Under the pieces are notes generated by a model. That model saw nothing but the letters and a program-made list of their open reading frames with translations. It made no database searches and was not told where the DNA came from. Source: an uncultured Cloacibacillus sp. (GTDB taxonomy: Bacteria; Synergistota; Synergistia; Synergistales; Synergistaceae). From it: a stretch of 6,597 bases of DNA. The position numbers were made by a program, and so were the translations under genes. The DNA lies in NCBI GenBank assembly GCA_934511335.1, contig CAKSWL010000125.1:1-6597 (forward strand), given 5' to 3'. Each line of letters starts with the position of its first letter. Positions within the stretch are counted from its first letter, which is position 1. Positions 1 to 5,534 of the stretch are shown here, piece by piece.

Positions 1-300
1 CTCCAGGACGTCGCCGCGCACAAGCCGCTGAGCCTCGCTCTTGGAATCATCCTCGGCCAGTATCATCTCCGGAAGTATCTTTACATTGTCAAATATCCCC
101 AGCTCTTCGGCATCCGCCGCGAAGTCGCGCGCCTGGCGCGCGTCAGGCAGCAGCGCGAGCAGGGGGTATTTTATTCCGCGGCATACCCAAGGACGCATCG
201 CCCCCTTAGAGGCGAGGTGCACCCCCCTGTTCCGCAGCCAAAGCTCTGAATCAAGCGCGGCGAGGGAGCTCCCCCGGCAGGTATCTTTATTCTCCGTCAT
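1..300 (-). CDS. mfd: Transcription-repair coupling factor Mfd, N-terminal 100 residues (runs off left edge)
   Basis: The frame opens with ATG at 300-298 and stays open for 100 codons to position 1, so only the N-terminus is present. Mfd is a large ATP-driven translocase that removes stalled RNA polymerase and recruits UvrA/UvrB. The visible part would belong to the UvrB-like N-terminal module. It shows a strand LLALLPD (about residues 47-53) followed by a helix with DARQARDFAADAEELG, then a stretch beginning ILPEM and ending with SKSEAQRL. This has the layout of the Mfd start (strand, helix, LP-x-E region, then an acidic stretch and R-L). Identity rests largely on context, because pth is followed by mfd in many bacteria. 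The helicase motifs lie outside the window. The start overlaps pth by 14 nt with no clear Shine-Dalgarno sequence, suggesting translational coupling. A later in-frame ATG (codon 35, preceded by AAGGGGG) would cut the first predicted segment and is less likely. Confidence 0.75.
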   Translation of the reverse strand, partial: MTENKDTCRGSSLAALDSELWLRNRGVHLASKGAMRPWVCRGIKYPLLALLPDARQARDFAADAEELGIFDNVKILPEMILAEDDSKSEAQRLVRGDVLE

Positions 301-871
301 TTAACCGGAAACCGTTAGCTTTCGACATCGCCCGATCGATATCGCCCTTGAGCCAAAGCTCAAGCGCCTCCCAAGCGACGTCCTCTATTTTATGCCATTC
401 ACGGCGCTGCTCCGGCGGTATCTTGCCGAGGACCCAGTCTTTGAGTTCCATCCGCTCGTCTGGAGAGCCGACGCCGATACGAAGACGCGGCACATCGAGC
501 GTCCCAAGAGCGCCGATAATAGACTTCAGGCCGTTCTGCCCGCCGGCTGAGCCGCTTTTGCGCATGCGGATGCGGCCAAAAGGCAGCGCGGCGTCGTCCG
601 ATATCACCAGGATGTCCGCGGGTTCCAGGTTTTGATAGCGCGCGGCCTCGCCCACAGAGAGCCCGCTCAGATTCATGTACGTGTGCGGCTCTAGGAAGGC
701 GGCGCGTTCCCCACAGCAGATGACCGGCCCCCAGTAGGCGCCGCGGAACTTGATCTGCGGCTCCCGCAGCCCCAGCCTCGCCACAAAGGAATCGACGATC
801 GCCCATCCGGCGTTGTGGCGCGTCCATACATATTCATATCCCGGGTTTCCCAGGCCAACAATCAATTTCAT
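287..871 (-). CDS. pth: Peptidyl-tRNA hydrolase (Pth)
   Basis: This cytoplasmic enzyme cleaves the ester bond of peptidyl-tRNA released from stalled ribosomes and so recycles tRNA. The 194-residue length is typical. The N-terminus MKLIVGLGNPG is the family signature. The catalytic set is present: N9, H19 in TRHNAGW, the YMN motif at 65-67, D92 in ISDDAALPFG and N113 in GGQNGLKSI. In E. coli numbering these correspond to N10, H20, N68, D93 and N114. One deviation is Q112 where most homologues have His (GGHNG). The start ATG at 871-869 gives the exact family N-terminus, although the upstream site is weak (GATGAG close to the ATG). The gene lies 189 nt after rplY, just past a terminator-like hairpin, and its 3' end overlaps the following gene by 14 nt. 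Confidence 0.96.
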   Translation of the reverse strand: MKLIVGLGNPGYEYVWTRHNAGWAIVDSFVARLGLREPQIKFRGAYWGPVICCGERAAFLEPHTYMNLSGLSVGEAARYQNLEPADILVISDDAALPFGRIRMRKSGSAGGQNGLKSIIGALGTLDVPRLRIGVGSPDERMELKDWVLGKIPPEQRREWHKIEDVAWEALELWLKGDIDRAMSKANGFRLNDGE

Positions 872-886
872 GACTCATCATCCCGC

Positions 887-924
887 AAATAAAACAAAAG
901 ACGCGTAATCTACTAAGCGTCTTT
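887..924 (-). terminator. Candidate intrinsic terminator or attenuator between rplY and pth
   Basis: Read on the minus strand, AAAGACGC (924-917) can pair with GCGTCTTT (904-897). That is an 8-bp stem around a 12-nt loop, followed by TGTTTTATTT. The U-rich tail after a GC-containing stem is the usual shape of an intrinsic terminator in the rplY direction. The GC core is only five pairs and the loop is large, so strength is uncertain. It ends about 15-25 nt before the pth start, leaving little room for a separate pth promoter. It may therefore be a partial terminator or attenuator. Confidence 0.5.
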
Positions 925-983
925 AACCGTAAACCGCGATATCAGCCGCCCGGGGTAAAAATCCAGGCTATAGGCGCAAAAGG

Positions 984-1029
984 GGCGGCAAAGCCCGACA
1001 TCGGCCATAAAGGCCAATGTCAAGCCGCC
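984..1029 (-). other. Long stem-loop in the rplY-pth spacer
   Basis: On the minus strand, GACATTGGCC (1021-1012) pairs with GGCCGATGTC (1006-997) around a 5-nt loop. Nine pairs are Watson-Crick and one is U-G. An outer stem GGCGGC (1029-1024) with GCCGCC (989-984) extends it across a small asymmetric internal loop. The one non-standard pair is a G-U wobble in minus-strand RNA but a C-A mismatch in plus-strand RNA, so the fold favours an RNA transcribed with rplY and pth. CCCTTTT follows directly, which could make it a weak terminator about 32 nt after the rplY stop. A processing or stability element is an alternative. I see no coding gene in the 872-1060 spacer. Confidence 0.45.
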
Positions 1030-1060
1030 GCGCGAACCGCCTGTATAGTCTGCAGACCGA

Positions 1061-1723
1061 TTATTCCTCTTCCTTGGCCGCCTTGCCCTTGGCAACGACT
1101 TCGACTTCCTTGCTCTCCTCTTCGAGCGCTTCCGGCTCGTCGTCCGCCGACCGGAGGGCGGCGATGTGAAGAACGAGAATCTCGGGGGCCGTCAGGACGG
1201 CGACGCCTTCGGGGACGATAAGGTCTTTCACGAAGACTTCGGCGCCCATTTCGAGATCCTTCGCGTCGACAACGATCTCTTCGGGGATGTCGCTGGGCTG
1301 AACCTCAACGAGGACGAGGCGCGTATTGTGCGTGAGAAGTCCGCCCTCTTTGACGCCCTTCGCGGCCTCCGCGTTCTCGACGCGGATGGGGATCTCGACC
1401 TTTACCTTGTGGCCTTTAAGGACCTGATAGAGGTCGATGTGGCGGATTTGGCGTGTAAGCGGATGGCGCTGCACGTCGCGGATAAGCGCGGAGGCCGTCG
1501 TGCCGTCATTGATTGTGAGTTCGATGAGCGTCGTTTCTCTATGTCCGCTATTCGCCACCGGGGCGATCGCTTTCGTCAATACGGTACCGGCAAGGCCGTT
1601 TTTGTAGTCGGGGCCGTAAAGTACCACGGGAGTGAGATTCTTTGAGCGGATCTTGCGGCAGGCGCCCGTTCCGGTGACTTCTCTCTTCGTGAAGTCGAGT
1701 TTTACTGTCTGATTCTTAGCCAT
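1061..1723 (-). CDS. rplY: 50S ribosomal protein L25, long CTC/TL5 form
   Basis: This 5S rRNA-binding protein of the large subunit is the long form, called CTC or TL5 in Bacillus and Thermus. The 220 residues divide into an N-terminal L25 domain (about 5-100), a C-terminal TL5-type beta domain (about 107-190) and a highly acidic, low-complexity tail (about 192-220, rich in Glu). The family hallmark is ALIRDVQRHPLTRQIRHIDLYQV at about 79-101. TPVVLYGP (31-38) matches the usual P-x-V-x-Y-G turn. The start ATG at 1723-1721 is well placed behind GAGGAGGA, about 8 nt upstream. It lies 63 nt after prs with no terminator visible between them, so the two are probably co-transcribed. The Glu-rich tail is common in this long form and needs no special explanation. 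Confidence 0.95.
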   Translation of the reverse strand: MAKNQTVKLDFTKREVTGTGACRKIRSKNLTPVVLYGPDYKNGLAGTVLTKAIAPVANSGHRETTLIELTINDGTTASALIRDVQRHPLTRQIRHIDLYQVLKGHKVKVEIPIRVENAEAAKGVKEGGLLTHNTRLVLVEVQPSDIPEEIVVDAKDLEMGAEVFVKDLIVPEGVAVLTAPEILVLHIAALRSADDEPEALEEESKEVEVVAKGKAAKEEE

Positions 1724-1786
1724 TGGTGTTTCCTCCTCAGTATTTTTTACACTTTTGTTTTTCTAAGACGATCTCCGCATCCGCTC

Positions 1787-2758
1787 TTAACGGAAGAGAA
1801 TGCTCACTGAATGCTCCGAATGTATCCTCCTGAGCGCCTCGGCAAAGAGAGGGGCGATTGATAGCACCGTTGTCTTTTCGGTCTTTTTCTCGTCCTTGAG
1901 CGGGATGGTGTCGGTCAGAACCATCTCTTCTATGACGGAACTTTTGATTCTGTCGATCGCCGCCCCCGAAAGAACTCCGTGCGTAGCGCAGGCGTAGACC
2001 GTCTTCGCGCCGCGCTCTCTGAGCGCTTTCGCCGCCTTCACGATCGTGCCCGCCGTGTCCACGATGTCGTCCACGAGGATGCAGGTCCGGCCGTCGATAT
2101 TGCCGATGATCTCCATTACCTCGCACTGATTCGCCACTTCGTGCGAACGGCGCTTGTCGACGATCGCGAGATCGGCGTTGTTGAGCTGTTCCGCAAATTT
2201 CCTCGCGCGCACGACGCCGCCGATGTCGGGGGAGACCACAGTCACCAAGTCGTTTTCGATCTCCTTCGCGAGATTGCGGCGGAAATACGAAGCAAGGAGG
2301 GGGATGCCGGTCAAGTGATCGACGGGAATGTCGAAAAATCCCTGTATCTGTCCCGCGTGGAGATCCGCCGCGATGACGCGGTCGGCGCCGGCCTTTTCAA
2401 GAAGGTTGGCAACCAGCTTCGCGGTGATCGGTTCGCGTGAACGAGTCTTCCTGTCCTGACGCGCGTAGCCGAAGTAGGGCATGACAAGGTTGACATGATA
2501 GGCCGAGGCCCTCTTGAGCGCGTCCACGATGATGAGCAGCTCGATAAGGTGTTCGTTGGCCGGCTCGCATGTGGGCTGCACCACATAGACGTCTGCCCCG
2601 CGAACGCTCTCTTCGATAGAAACGCCGATTTCGCCGTCGGAGAATCTGAATAATTTTGACGCGGAAAGAGGCACTCCGAGATTCATGCAGATATTTTCCG
2701 CAAACTGCGGATCCGCGCTGCCCGAAAATATTTTTACCTCTCGTAATCCTGCGGACAT
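1787..2758 (-). CDS. prs: Ribose-phosphate pyrophosphokinase (PRPP synthetase)
   Basis: It makes 5-phosphoribosyl-1-pyrophosphate from ribose 5-phosphate and ATP, the precursor for purines, pyrimidines, NAD, histidine and tryptophan. The 323-residue length is typical of class I enzymes. Visible motifs in order: FSDGEIGV (39-46), the flexible ATP-binding loop YARQDRKTRSREPITAKL (98-115), DLHAGQIQGFF (132-142) with the metal-binding His, the catalytic DKRR (201-204), and the PRPP loop LVDDIVDTAGTI (228-239). All key residues are present, so it should be active. The start ATG at 2758-2756 lies 8 nt behind AAGGAGG. The 52-nt gap to glmU is AT-rich and holds no hairpin terminator, which supports one glmU-prs-rplY transcript. 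Its product and that of glmU are both early nucleotide-sugar and nucleotide precursors. Confidence 0.98.
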   Translation of the reverse strand: MSAGLREVKIFSGSADPQFAENICMNLGVPLSASKLFRFSDGEIGVSIEESVRGADVYVVQPTCEPANEHLIELLIIVDALKRASAYHVNLVMPYFGYARQDRKTRSREPITAKLVANLLEKAGADRVIAADLHAGQIQGFFDIPVDHLTGIPLLASYFRRNLAKEIENDLVTVVSPDIGGVVRARKFAEQLNNADLAIVDKRRSHEVANQCEVMEIIGNIDGRTCILVDDIVDTAGTIVKAAKALRERGAKTVYACATHGVLSGAAIDRIKSSVIEEMVLTDTIPLKDEKKTEKTTVLSIAPLFAEALRRIHSEHSVSILFR

Positions 2759-2810
2759 TTTGTTTTCCTCCTTAGTATAATCCCCTAAATTTTTATATTC
2801 TTATTTAACT

Positions 2811-4208
2811 TTACTTTTTCCTTTTAGCCCTGCGCCGCCGACTCCAGCCCTCAATATTCGTCTGCTTGGCCCGTCCCACGCCGAGCGCGCCGTCAGGGAC
2901 GTCGCTGGTGATCACGGAGCCGGCCGCGGTCGAGACGTCGTCGCCCAGAGTGACGGGTGCGACGAGCATCGTGTCGCTGCCGATGAAGCAGTCCCGTCCG
3001 ATCTTTGTCGGGTTCTTCTTTTCGCCGTCGTAATTGCAGGTTATCGTTCCCGCGCCGATATTCGTATTATCGCCGATTTCCGCGTCGCCGACATATGAGA
3101 GGTGGGGCACCTTTGAAGCGGCGCCCACGCGGCTCTTCTTTATCTCCACGAAACGGCCGATATGAGCGTTTTCCAACAGCTCTCCATGCTCGCGCATAAA
3201 GGCGAAGGGACCGGCCGAGGCCCGCGGCCCCATCGTCGAATCGTTGAGACGGACAAAGCCCTTGATATTCGCCTTCGCATGCACAACCGCGTCGCGGAGC
3301 ACGGTAAAGCTCCCGATAAAGGCTTCGTCCTCAATAAGCGTCTCTCCCCACAGCTGTACCGAGGGATGAATGACGACGCCGCGGCCGATCTTCACCTTCG
3401 GCCCGATCCACAGGCTAGAGGGGTCCATGCATTGCAGCCCCTTATTCATCATCAAATCCGTTACGATGCGGTCGCGCATGACTCGCGCCGCCGCCGCGAG
3501 CTGCAGCTGATCGTTTATGCCGAGAAATTCCTCCGCGTGGTCGGCCTTCACCGCTTCCACCCGGCCGCCGCGGGACTTGATCAAAGCGAGCGCGTCCGGC
3601 AGATAATACTCGTGCTGCGCGTTGGCGCAGGATATTTGATCTATCACATCGGCGAGAGCCGCGGTATTGAAGATATACATGCCGCTGTTCACCTCTTTAA
3701 CCGCGCGCTGCCTCTCAGTGGCGTCCCTATGCTCCACGACGCGGACCCTGCCGCCTTCGCGGACGACCCGCCCGTATCCCGCGGGATCCTCAAGGTCGAA
3801 GCTCAGAAAACTGCAGGCGCTGCCGTCCGCCGCGTGGCGCTCGGCAAAAAAGGAGAGCGTCTCCGGCTTTATCAGCGGCGCGTCTCCCGCAAGGATCATG
3901 ACATTCTCAAAATCACTCCACCAGCCCTGCGCCAGCTTTGCCGCATGTCCGGTGCCTCTTTGTTCGGGCTGCCATATTATCTCCGCCGCGGGGAAGTTGT
4001 CCTTAGTCCAATTTTCCACCGCCTCTCCCTCAAAGCCTACCACAACGGCAATATCCTCAAAGCCGGCAACCTGCGCCGCCCTCAGAGGATAATAGAGAAT
4101 GGGTTCTTCAAGCATCAGATGTAGGACTTTTGGAGTTGCGCTGCGCATCCGCGTGCCTTTTCCCGCAGCCAAGAGCAGAACCCCAAACGGCTTTTTTGGC
4201 TGATTCAC
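2811..4208 (-). CDS. glmU: Bifunctional GlmU: glucosamine-1-phosphate acetyltransferase / GlcNAc-1-phosphate uridyltransferase
   Basis: It acetylates glucosamine-1-phosphate and then joins it to UTP, giving UDP-GlcNAc for peptidoglycan and, in diderms, lipid A. Numbering from the GTG at 4208 gives 465 residues. The N-terminal nucleotidyltransferase domain shows LLLAAGKGTRMRSATPKVLH (residues 11-30), QRGTGHA (83-89), the metal-binding Asp in LAGDAPL (about 109) and GIND (230-233). The C-terminal left-handed beta-helix has SKVPHLSYVGDAEIGDN with catalytic His at about 369, then GAGTITCNYDG (386-396) and FIGSDT. The frame can extend to another GTG at 4232 (473 residues). I prefer 4208 because AAGGGAG lies 8 nt upstream and the protein then begins close to the nucleotide-binding motif, as in relatives. 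It heads the glmU-prs-rplY run and sits 60 nt downstream of tRNA-Gln. Confidence 0.96.
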   Translation of the reverse strand: MNQPKKPFGVLLLAAGKGTRMRSATPKVLHLMLEEPILYYPLRAAQVAGFEDIAVVVGFEGEAVENWTKDNFPAAEIIWQPEQRGTGHAAKLAQGWWSDFENVMILAGDAPLIKPETLSFFAERHAADGSACSFLSFDLEDPAGYGRVVREGGRVRVVEHRDATERQRAVKEVNSGMYIFNTAALADVIDQISCANAQHEYYLPDALALIKSRGGRVEAVKADHAEEFLGINDQLQLAAAARVMRDRIVTDLMMNKGLQCMDPSSLWIGPKVKIGRGVVIHPSVQLWGETLIEDEAFIGSFTVLRDAVVHAKANIKGFVRLNDSTMGPRASAGPFAFMREHGELLENAHIGRFVEIKKSRVGAASKVPHLSYVGDAEIGDNTNIGAGTITCNYDGEKKNPTKIGRDCFIGSDTMLVAPVTLGDDVSTAAGSVITSDVPDGALGVGRAKQTNIEGWSRRRRAKRKK

Positions 4209-4216
4209 TTTTCCGG

Positions 4217-4223
4217 CTCCCTT
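4217..4223 (-). promoter_or_regulatory. Ribosome binding site that fixes the glmU start
   Basis: Minus-strand AAGGGAG is separated by 8 nt from the GTG at 4208-4206. No comparable site precedes the upstream GTG at 4232, and this motif would lie inside the coding region if that start were used. Confidence 0.7.
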
Positions 4224-4268
4224 CAAAAACACGTTCTAGACGATACGGCTTACTTTTCTAAAAAATAT

Positions 4269-4343
4269 GGCTGGGGTGGATGGACTCGAACCATCGATGT
4301 CGGAGTCAAAGTCCGATGCCTTAGGCCGCTTGGCTACACCCCA
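4269..4343 (-). tRNA. tRNA-Gln (anticodon UUG)
   Basis: The 75-nt gene has all four arms. The acceptor is TGGGGTG (4343-4337) paired with CACCCCA, followed by discriminator G and an encoded CCA (4271-4269). The D arm is GCC/GGC. The anticodon stem is TCGGA/TCCGA with loop CTTTGAC, giving anticodon TTG at 4310-4308. The T arm is GATGG-TTCGAGT-CCATC. The U1-A72 pair and the short variable loop fit glutamine tRNAs. It is transcribed toward glmU, with a strong promoter directly upstream and no separate hairpin terminator before glmU, only a short T-run (TATTTTTT) just after CCA. Confidence 0.97.
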
Positions 4344-4358
4344 TTATGTGCAACGGAC

Positions 4359-4388
4359 ATTATAACGTTAAATTACGCAAATCCGCAA
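4359..4388 (-). promoter_or_regulatory. Sigma70-type promoter for tRNA-Gln (and probably glmU)
   Basis: On the minus strand, TTGCGG (4388-4383) and a perfect TATAAT (4364-4359) are separated by 18 nt. The expected start site, near 4352, gives a leader of about 9 nt before the tRNA. A/T tracts (4391-4411) directly upstream of the -35 resemble an UP element, as is usual for stable RNA promoters. The -35 is weak but the -10 and placement are convincing. Confidence 0.75.
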
Positions 4389-4415
4389 GCCTAAAAAGCA
4401 TTTTTTGTTTTACGG

Positions 4416-4444
4416 TACACAAATCAAAAGATATGATTTATAAT
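4416..4444 (+). promoter_or_regulatory. Sigma70-type promoter for the perR-like gene
   Basis: TACACA (4416-4421; four of six consensus bases) and a perfect TATAAT (4439-4444) are separated by 17 nt. The predicted start near 4451 gives a leader of about 33 nt containing GGAGG (4471-4475), 8 nt before the ATG. It is back-to-back with the tRNA promoter, with 27 nt between the two -35 elements. The spacer itself is bounded by a dyad AAATCA-N7-TGATTT (4421-4439). Confidence 0.65.
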
Positions 4445-4452
4445 TAAAATGA
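4438..4452. promoter_or_regulatory. PerR-box-like operator over the -10 of the perR-like gene
   Basis: TTATAATTAAAATGA compared with the Bacillus PerR box (TTATAATnATTATAA) matches all seven bases of the left half and four of seven in the right half. It covers the -10 and the likely start site, the position expected for autorepression. The region is very AT-rich and the left half contains the -10 hexamer itself, so part of the match is unavoidable. The site call depends on the downstream gene being a PerR. Confidence 0.4.
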
Positions 4453-4483
4453 TTTAAAAATAAACGTTTCGGAGGAAGGATAA

Positions 4484-4909
4484 ATGTGGACCGTAGATGA
4501 TGGGATAGCAGTTCTCAGGGAAAGAGGCGCCAAGATAACGGCTCAGCGCATCGCGATTTTGCAAAAACTGGAGGGCCGCACCGACCATCCATCCGCCGAC
4601 ACTCTTTACCGCGAGCTCTCAGCCGAGTATTCCACGATGTCCGTCGCCACTCTTTACAGCACCGCTCAGCTTCTCGCCGACGCCGGACTTATAAAAATCC
4701 TCACCATTGATGACAAGAGGGTCTATTTCGACCCGGCGACCGCGACGCACGGTCATTTTCTCTGCCGCAAATGCGGCAAACTCTTCGACATCCCCGTGGA
4801 CGAGAATGAGATTTTCAAATCGGCCTCCTCGGTGCGGGAAAATATCGCGCAGATAGAGCACACGGAGATATTCTTCTACGGACTCTGCACGGACTGCCTA
4901 AAGATATAG
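4484..4909 (+). CDS. perR: Fur-family regulator, PerR-type (peroxide-sensing repressor)
   Basis: This 141-residue DNA-binding metalloregulator has a winged helix (about 8-72), with recognition helix region SVATLYSTAQLLADAGLI (53-70), and a C-terminal dimer domain. The structural zinc site is complete: C94-x-x-C97 and C135-x-x-C138. The five residues that bind the regulatory metal in B. subtilis PerR (H37, D85, H91, H93, D104) all have counterparts at a constant offset of two: H35, D83, H89, H91 and D102. Asp rather than Glu at the last position favours PerR over Fur or Zur, although paralogues can be misassigned from sequence alone. In known PerR proteins, Fe-dependent oxidation of the histidines releases DNA and induces peroxide defence. 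Start ATG follows GGAGG by 8 nt. No peroxidase gene is nearby. The next gene starts 12 nt after the TAG stop, in the same frame. Confidence 0.85.
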   Translation: MWTVDDGIAVLRERGAKITAQRIAILQKLEGRTDHPSADTLYRELSAEYSTMSVATLYSTAQLLADAGLIKILTIDDKRVYFDPATATHGHFLCRKCGKLFDIPVDENEIFKSASSVRENIAQIEHTEIFFYGLCTDCLKI

Positions 4910-4921
4910 CGCCGCCGCGAA

Positions 4922-5455
4922 ATGGGCACCGTCGTATCTTTATGCGCGGGAGTATTTCTGCTCTACTGGCCTTATGTCTGGTGCCGGTACAGAAAAGAGA
5001 GTCCCGACGAATACGGCCTGCGCTGGGAGTTCCGCGCTAGGGATTTCATGCAGACACTTGCCGTGTCTGCATTTATATTGCTGGCGCTCACTGTAGTCGC
5101 GACAAACTGGCCGTGGGAGGATCTGCCGCGCCGGCGCGATTTTTGGACGGCGCTGGATCTGGCCGCGTCGGGACTCGCCGCCGCGATAATTGAGGAGACT
5201 TTTTTTCGCGGCTGGCTGCAGCCTGTGCTTGAACGGCGTTTTTCACCTCTGGCGGCGATCGTGATAACGAATCTCGTCTTCGCGCCGATCCACCTGATCG
5301 TTGCTCCTTATTGGATCTCCCTCTGCACCTTTTTTCCGGGACTAGTTATGGGGTGGCTCAAATACCGCTATAAGAATCTCTTCCCGCCGGCGCTCTTTCA
5401 CTTCGTCGGCAACATTTGGTCGATCTGGTTTTTTCCTCTGCCGGTAAAGTTTTAG
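4922..5455 (+). CDS. CPBP-family intramembrane metalloprotease (CAAX protease / bacteriocin-processing type)
   Basis: This 177-residue integral membrane protein has about six hydrophobic segments (roughly 2-20, 43-62, 76-91, 109-126, 130-147, 157-172). The three family motifs are intact: EETFFRG (91-97) with E91, E92 and R96; F120-x-x-x-H124 in FAPIH; and H160-x-x-x-N164 in HFVGN. These form the glutamate/histidine active site of CPBP (Rce1/Abi-like) proteases, so it is probably catalytic. Its substrate cannot be told from sequence, and no CAAX protein or bacteriocin is nearby. It is shorter than many relatives, lacking extra N-terminal helices. It starts 12 nt after the perR stop in the same frame with no recognisable Shine-Dalgarno sequence, so translation probably depends on coupling to perR. 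Being co-transcribed with perR would place it under peroxide or metal control, which is inference. Confidence 0.87.
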   Translation: MGTVVSLCAGVFLLYWPYVWCRYRKESPDEYGLRWEFRARDFMQTLAVSAFILLALTVVATNWPWEDLPRRRDFWTALDLAASGLAAAIIEETFFRGWLQPVLERRFSPLAAIVITNLVFAPIHLIVAPYWISLCTFFPGLVMGWLKYRYKNLFPPALFHFVGNIWSIWFFPLPVKF

Positions 5456-5487
5456 GCGGTAAAGACGTTTTTTCTGGCAGCCCTCTC

Positions 5488-5516
5488 TTGATATCGCCAT
5501 ATTTTAATGCTATATA
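5488..5516 (+). promoter_or_regulatory. Extended -10 promoter for the exported unknown protein
   Basis: TTGATA (5488-5493, five of six consensus bases), a 17-nt spacer, and TATATA (5511-5516) preceded by TGC (5508-5510) form a good sigma70-type promoter with an extended -10. The expected start lies near 5521-5524, so the transcript leader would be only about 11-14 nt, with the GAGGTG site (5523-5528) at its very 5' end. No convincing hairpin terminator is visible between the CPBP gene and this promoter. Confidence 0.65.
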
Positions 5517-5534
5517 GATTATGAGGTGATAACG

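Noticed and set aside
125..142. GCGCGC-CTG-GCGCGC inverted repeat
   Set aside because: It lies within the mfd coding frame (Asp-Ala-Arg-Gln-Ala-Arg-Asp region) with no T-run or neighbouring signal. GC-rich Ala/Arg codons explain it.
913..1095. 60-codon minus-strand open frame spanning the rplY-pth spacer
   Set aside because: It begins inside rplY in another frame, has no good ribosome binding site and an Arg-rich composition. The spacer is better explained by RNA hairpins.
1166..1645. 159-codon open frame on the plus strand opposite rplY
   Set aside because: It is a shadow of rplY. Its Asp/Val/Arg-rich translation is what the reverse of L25 codons gives, with no independent support.
2759..2810. 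TATACT-like -10 in the glmU-prs gap
   Set aside because: No acceptable -35 lies at the right spacing, and the start site would fall in the prs Shine-Dalgarno sequence. Cotranscription with glmU is simpler.
3162..4124. 320-codon open frame on the plus strand opposite glmU
   Set aside because: It lies entirely antisense to a fully motif-supported glmU. The GC-rich codons of glmU keep the opposite frame free of stops. The translation shows no domain and the start lacks a ribosome binding site.
5443..5481. Possible terminator after the CPBP gene (ACGTTTTTT, and CTGCC/GGCAG flanks)
   Set aside because: The only pairing flanks are five bases long and about 30 nt apart, and the T-run lies inside the loop. 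A short direct repeat CGGTAAAG is present but no hairpin precedes the T-run.
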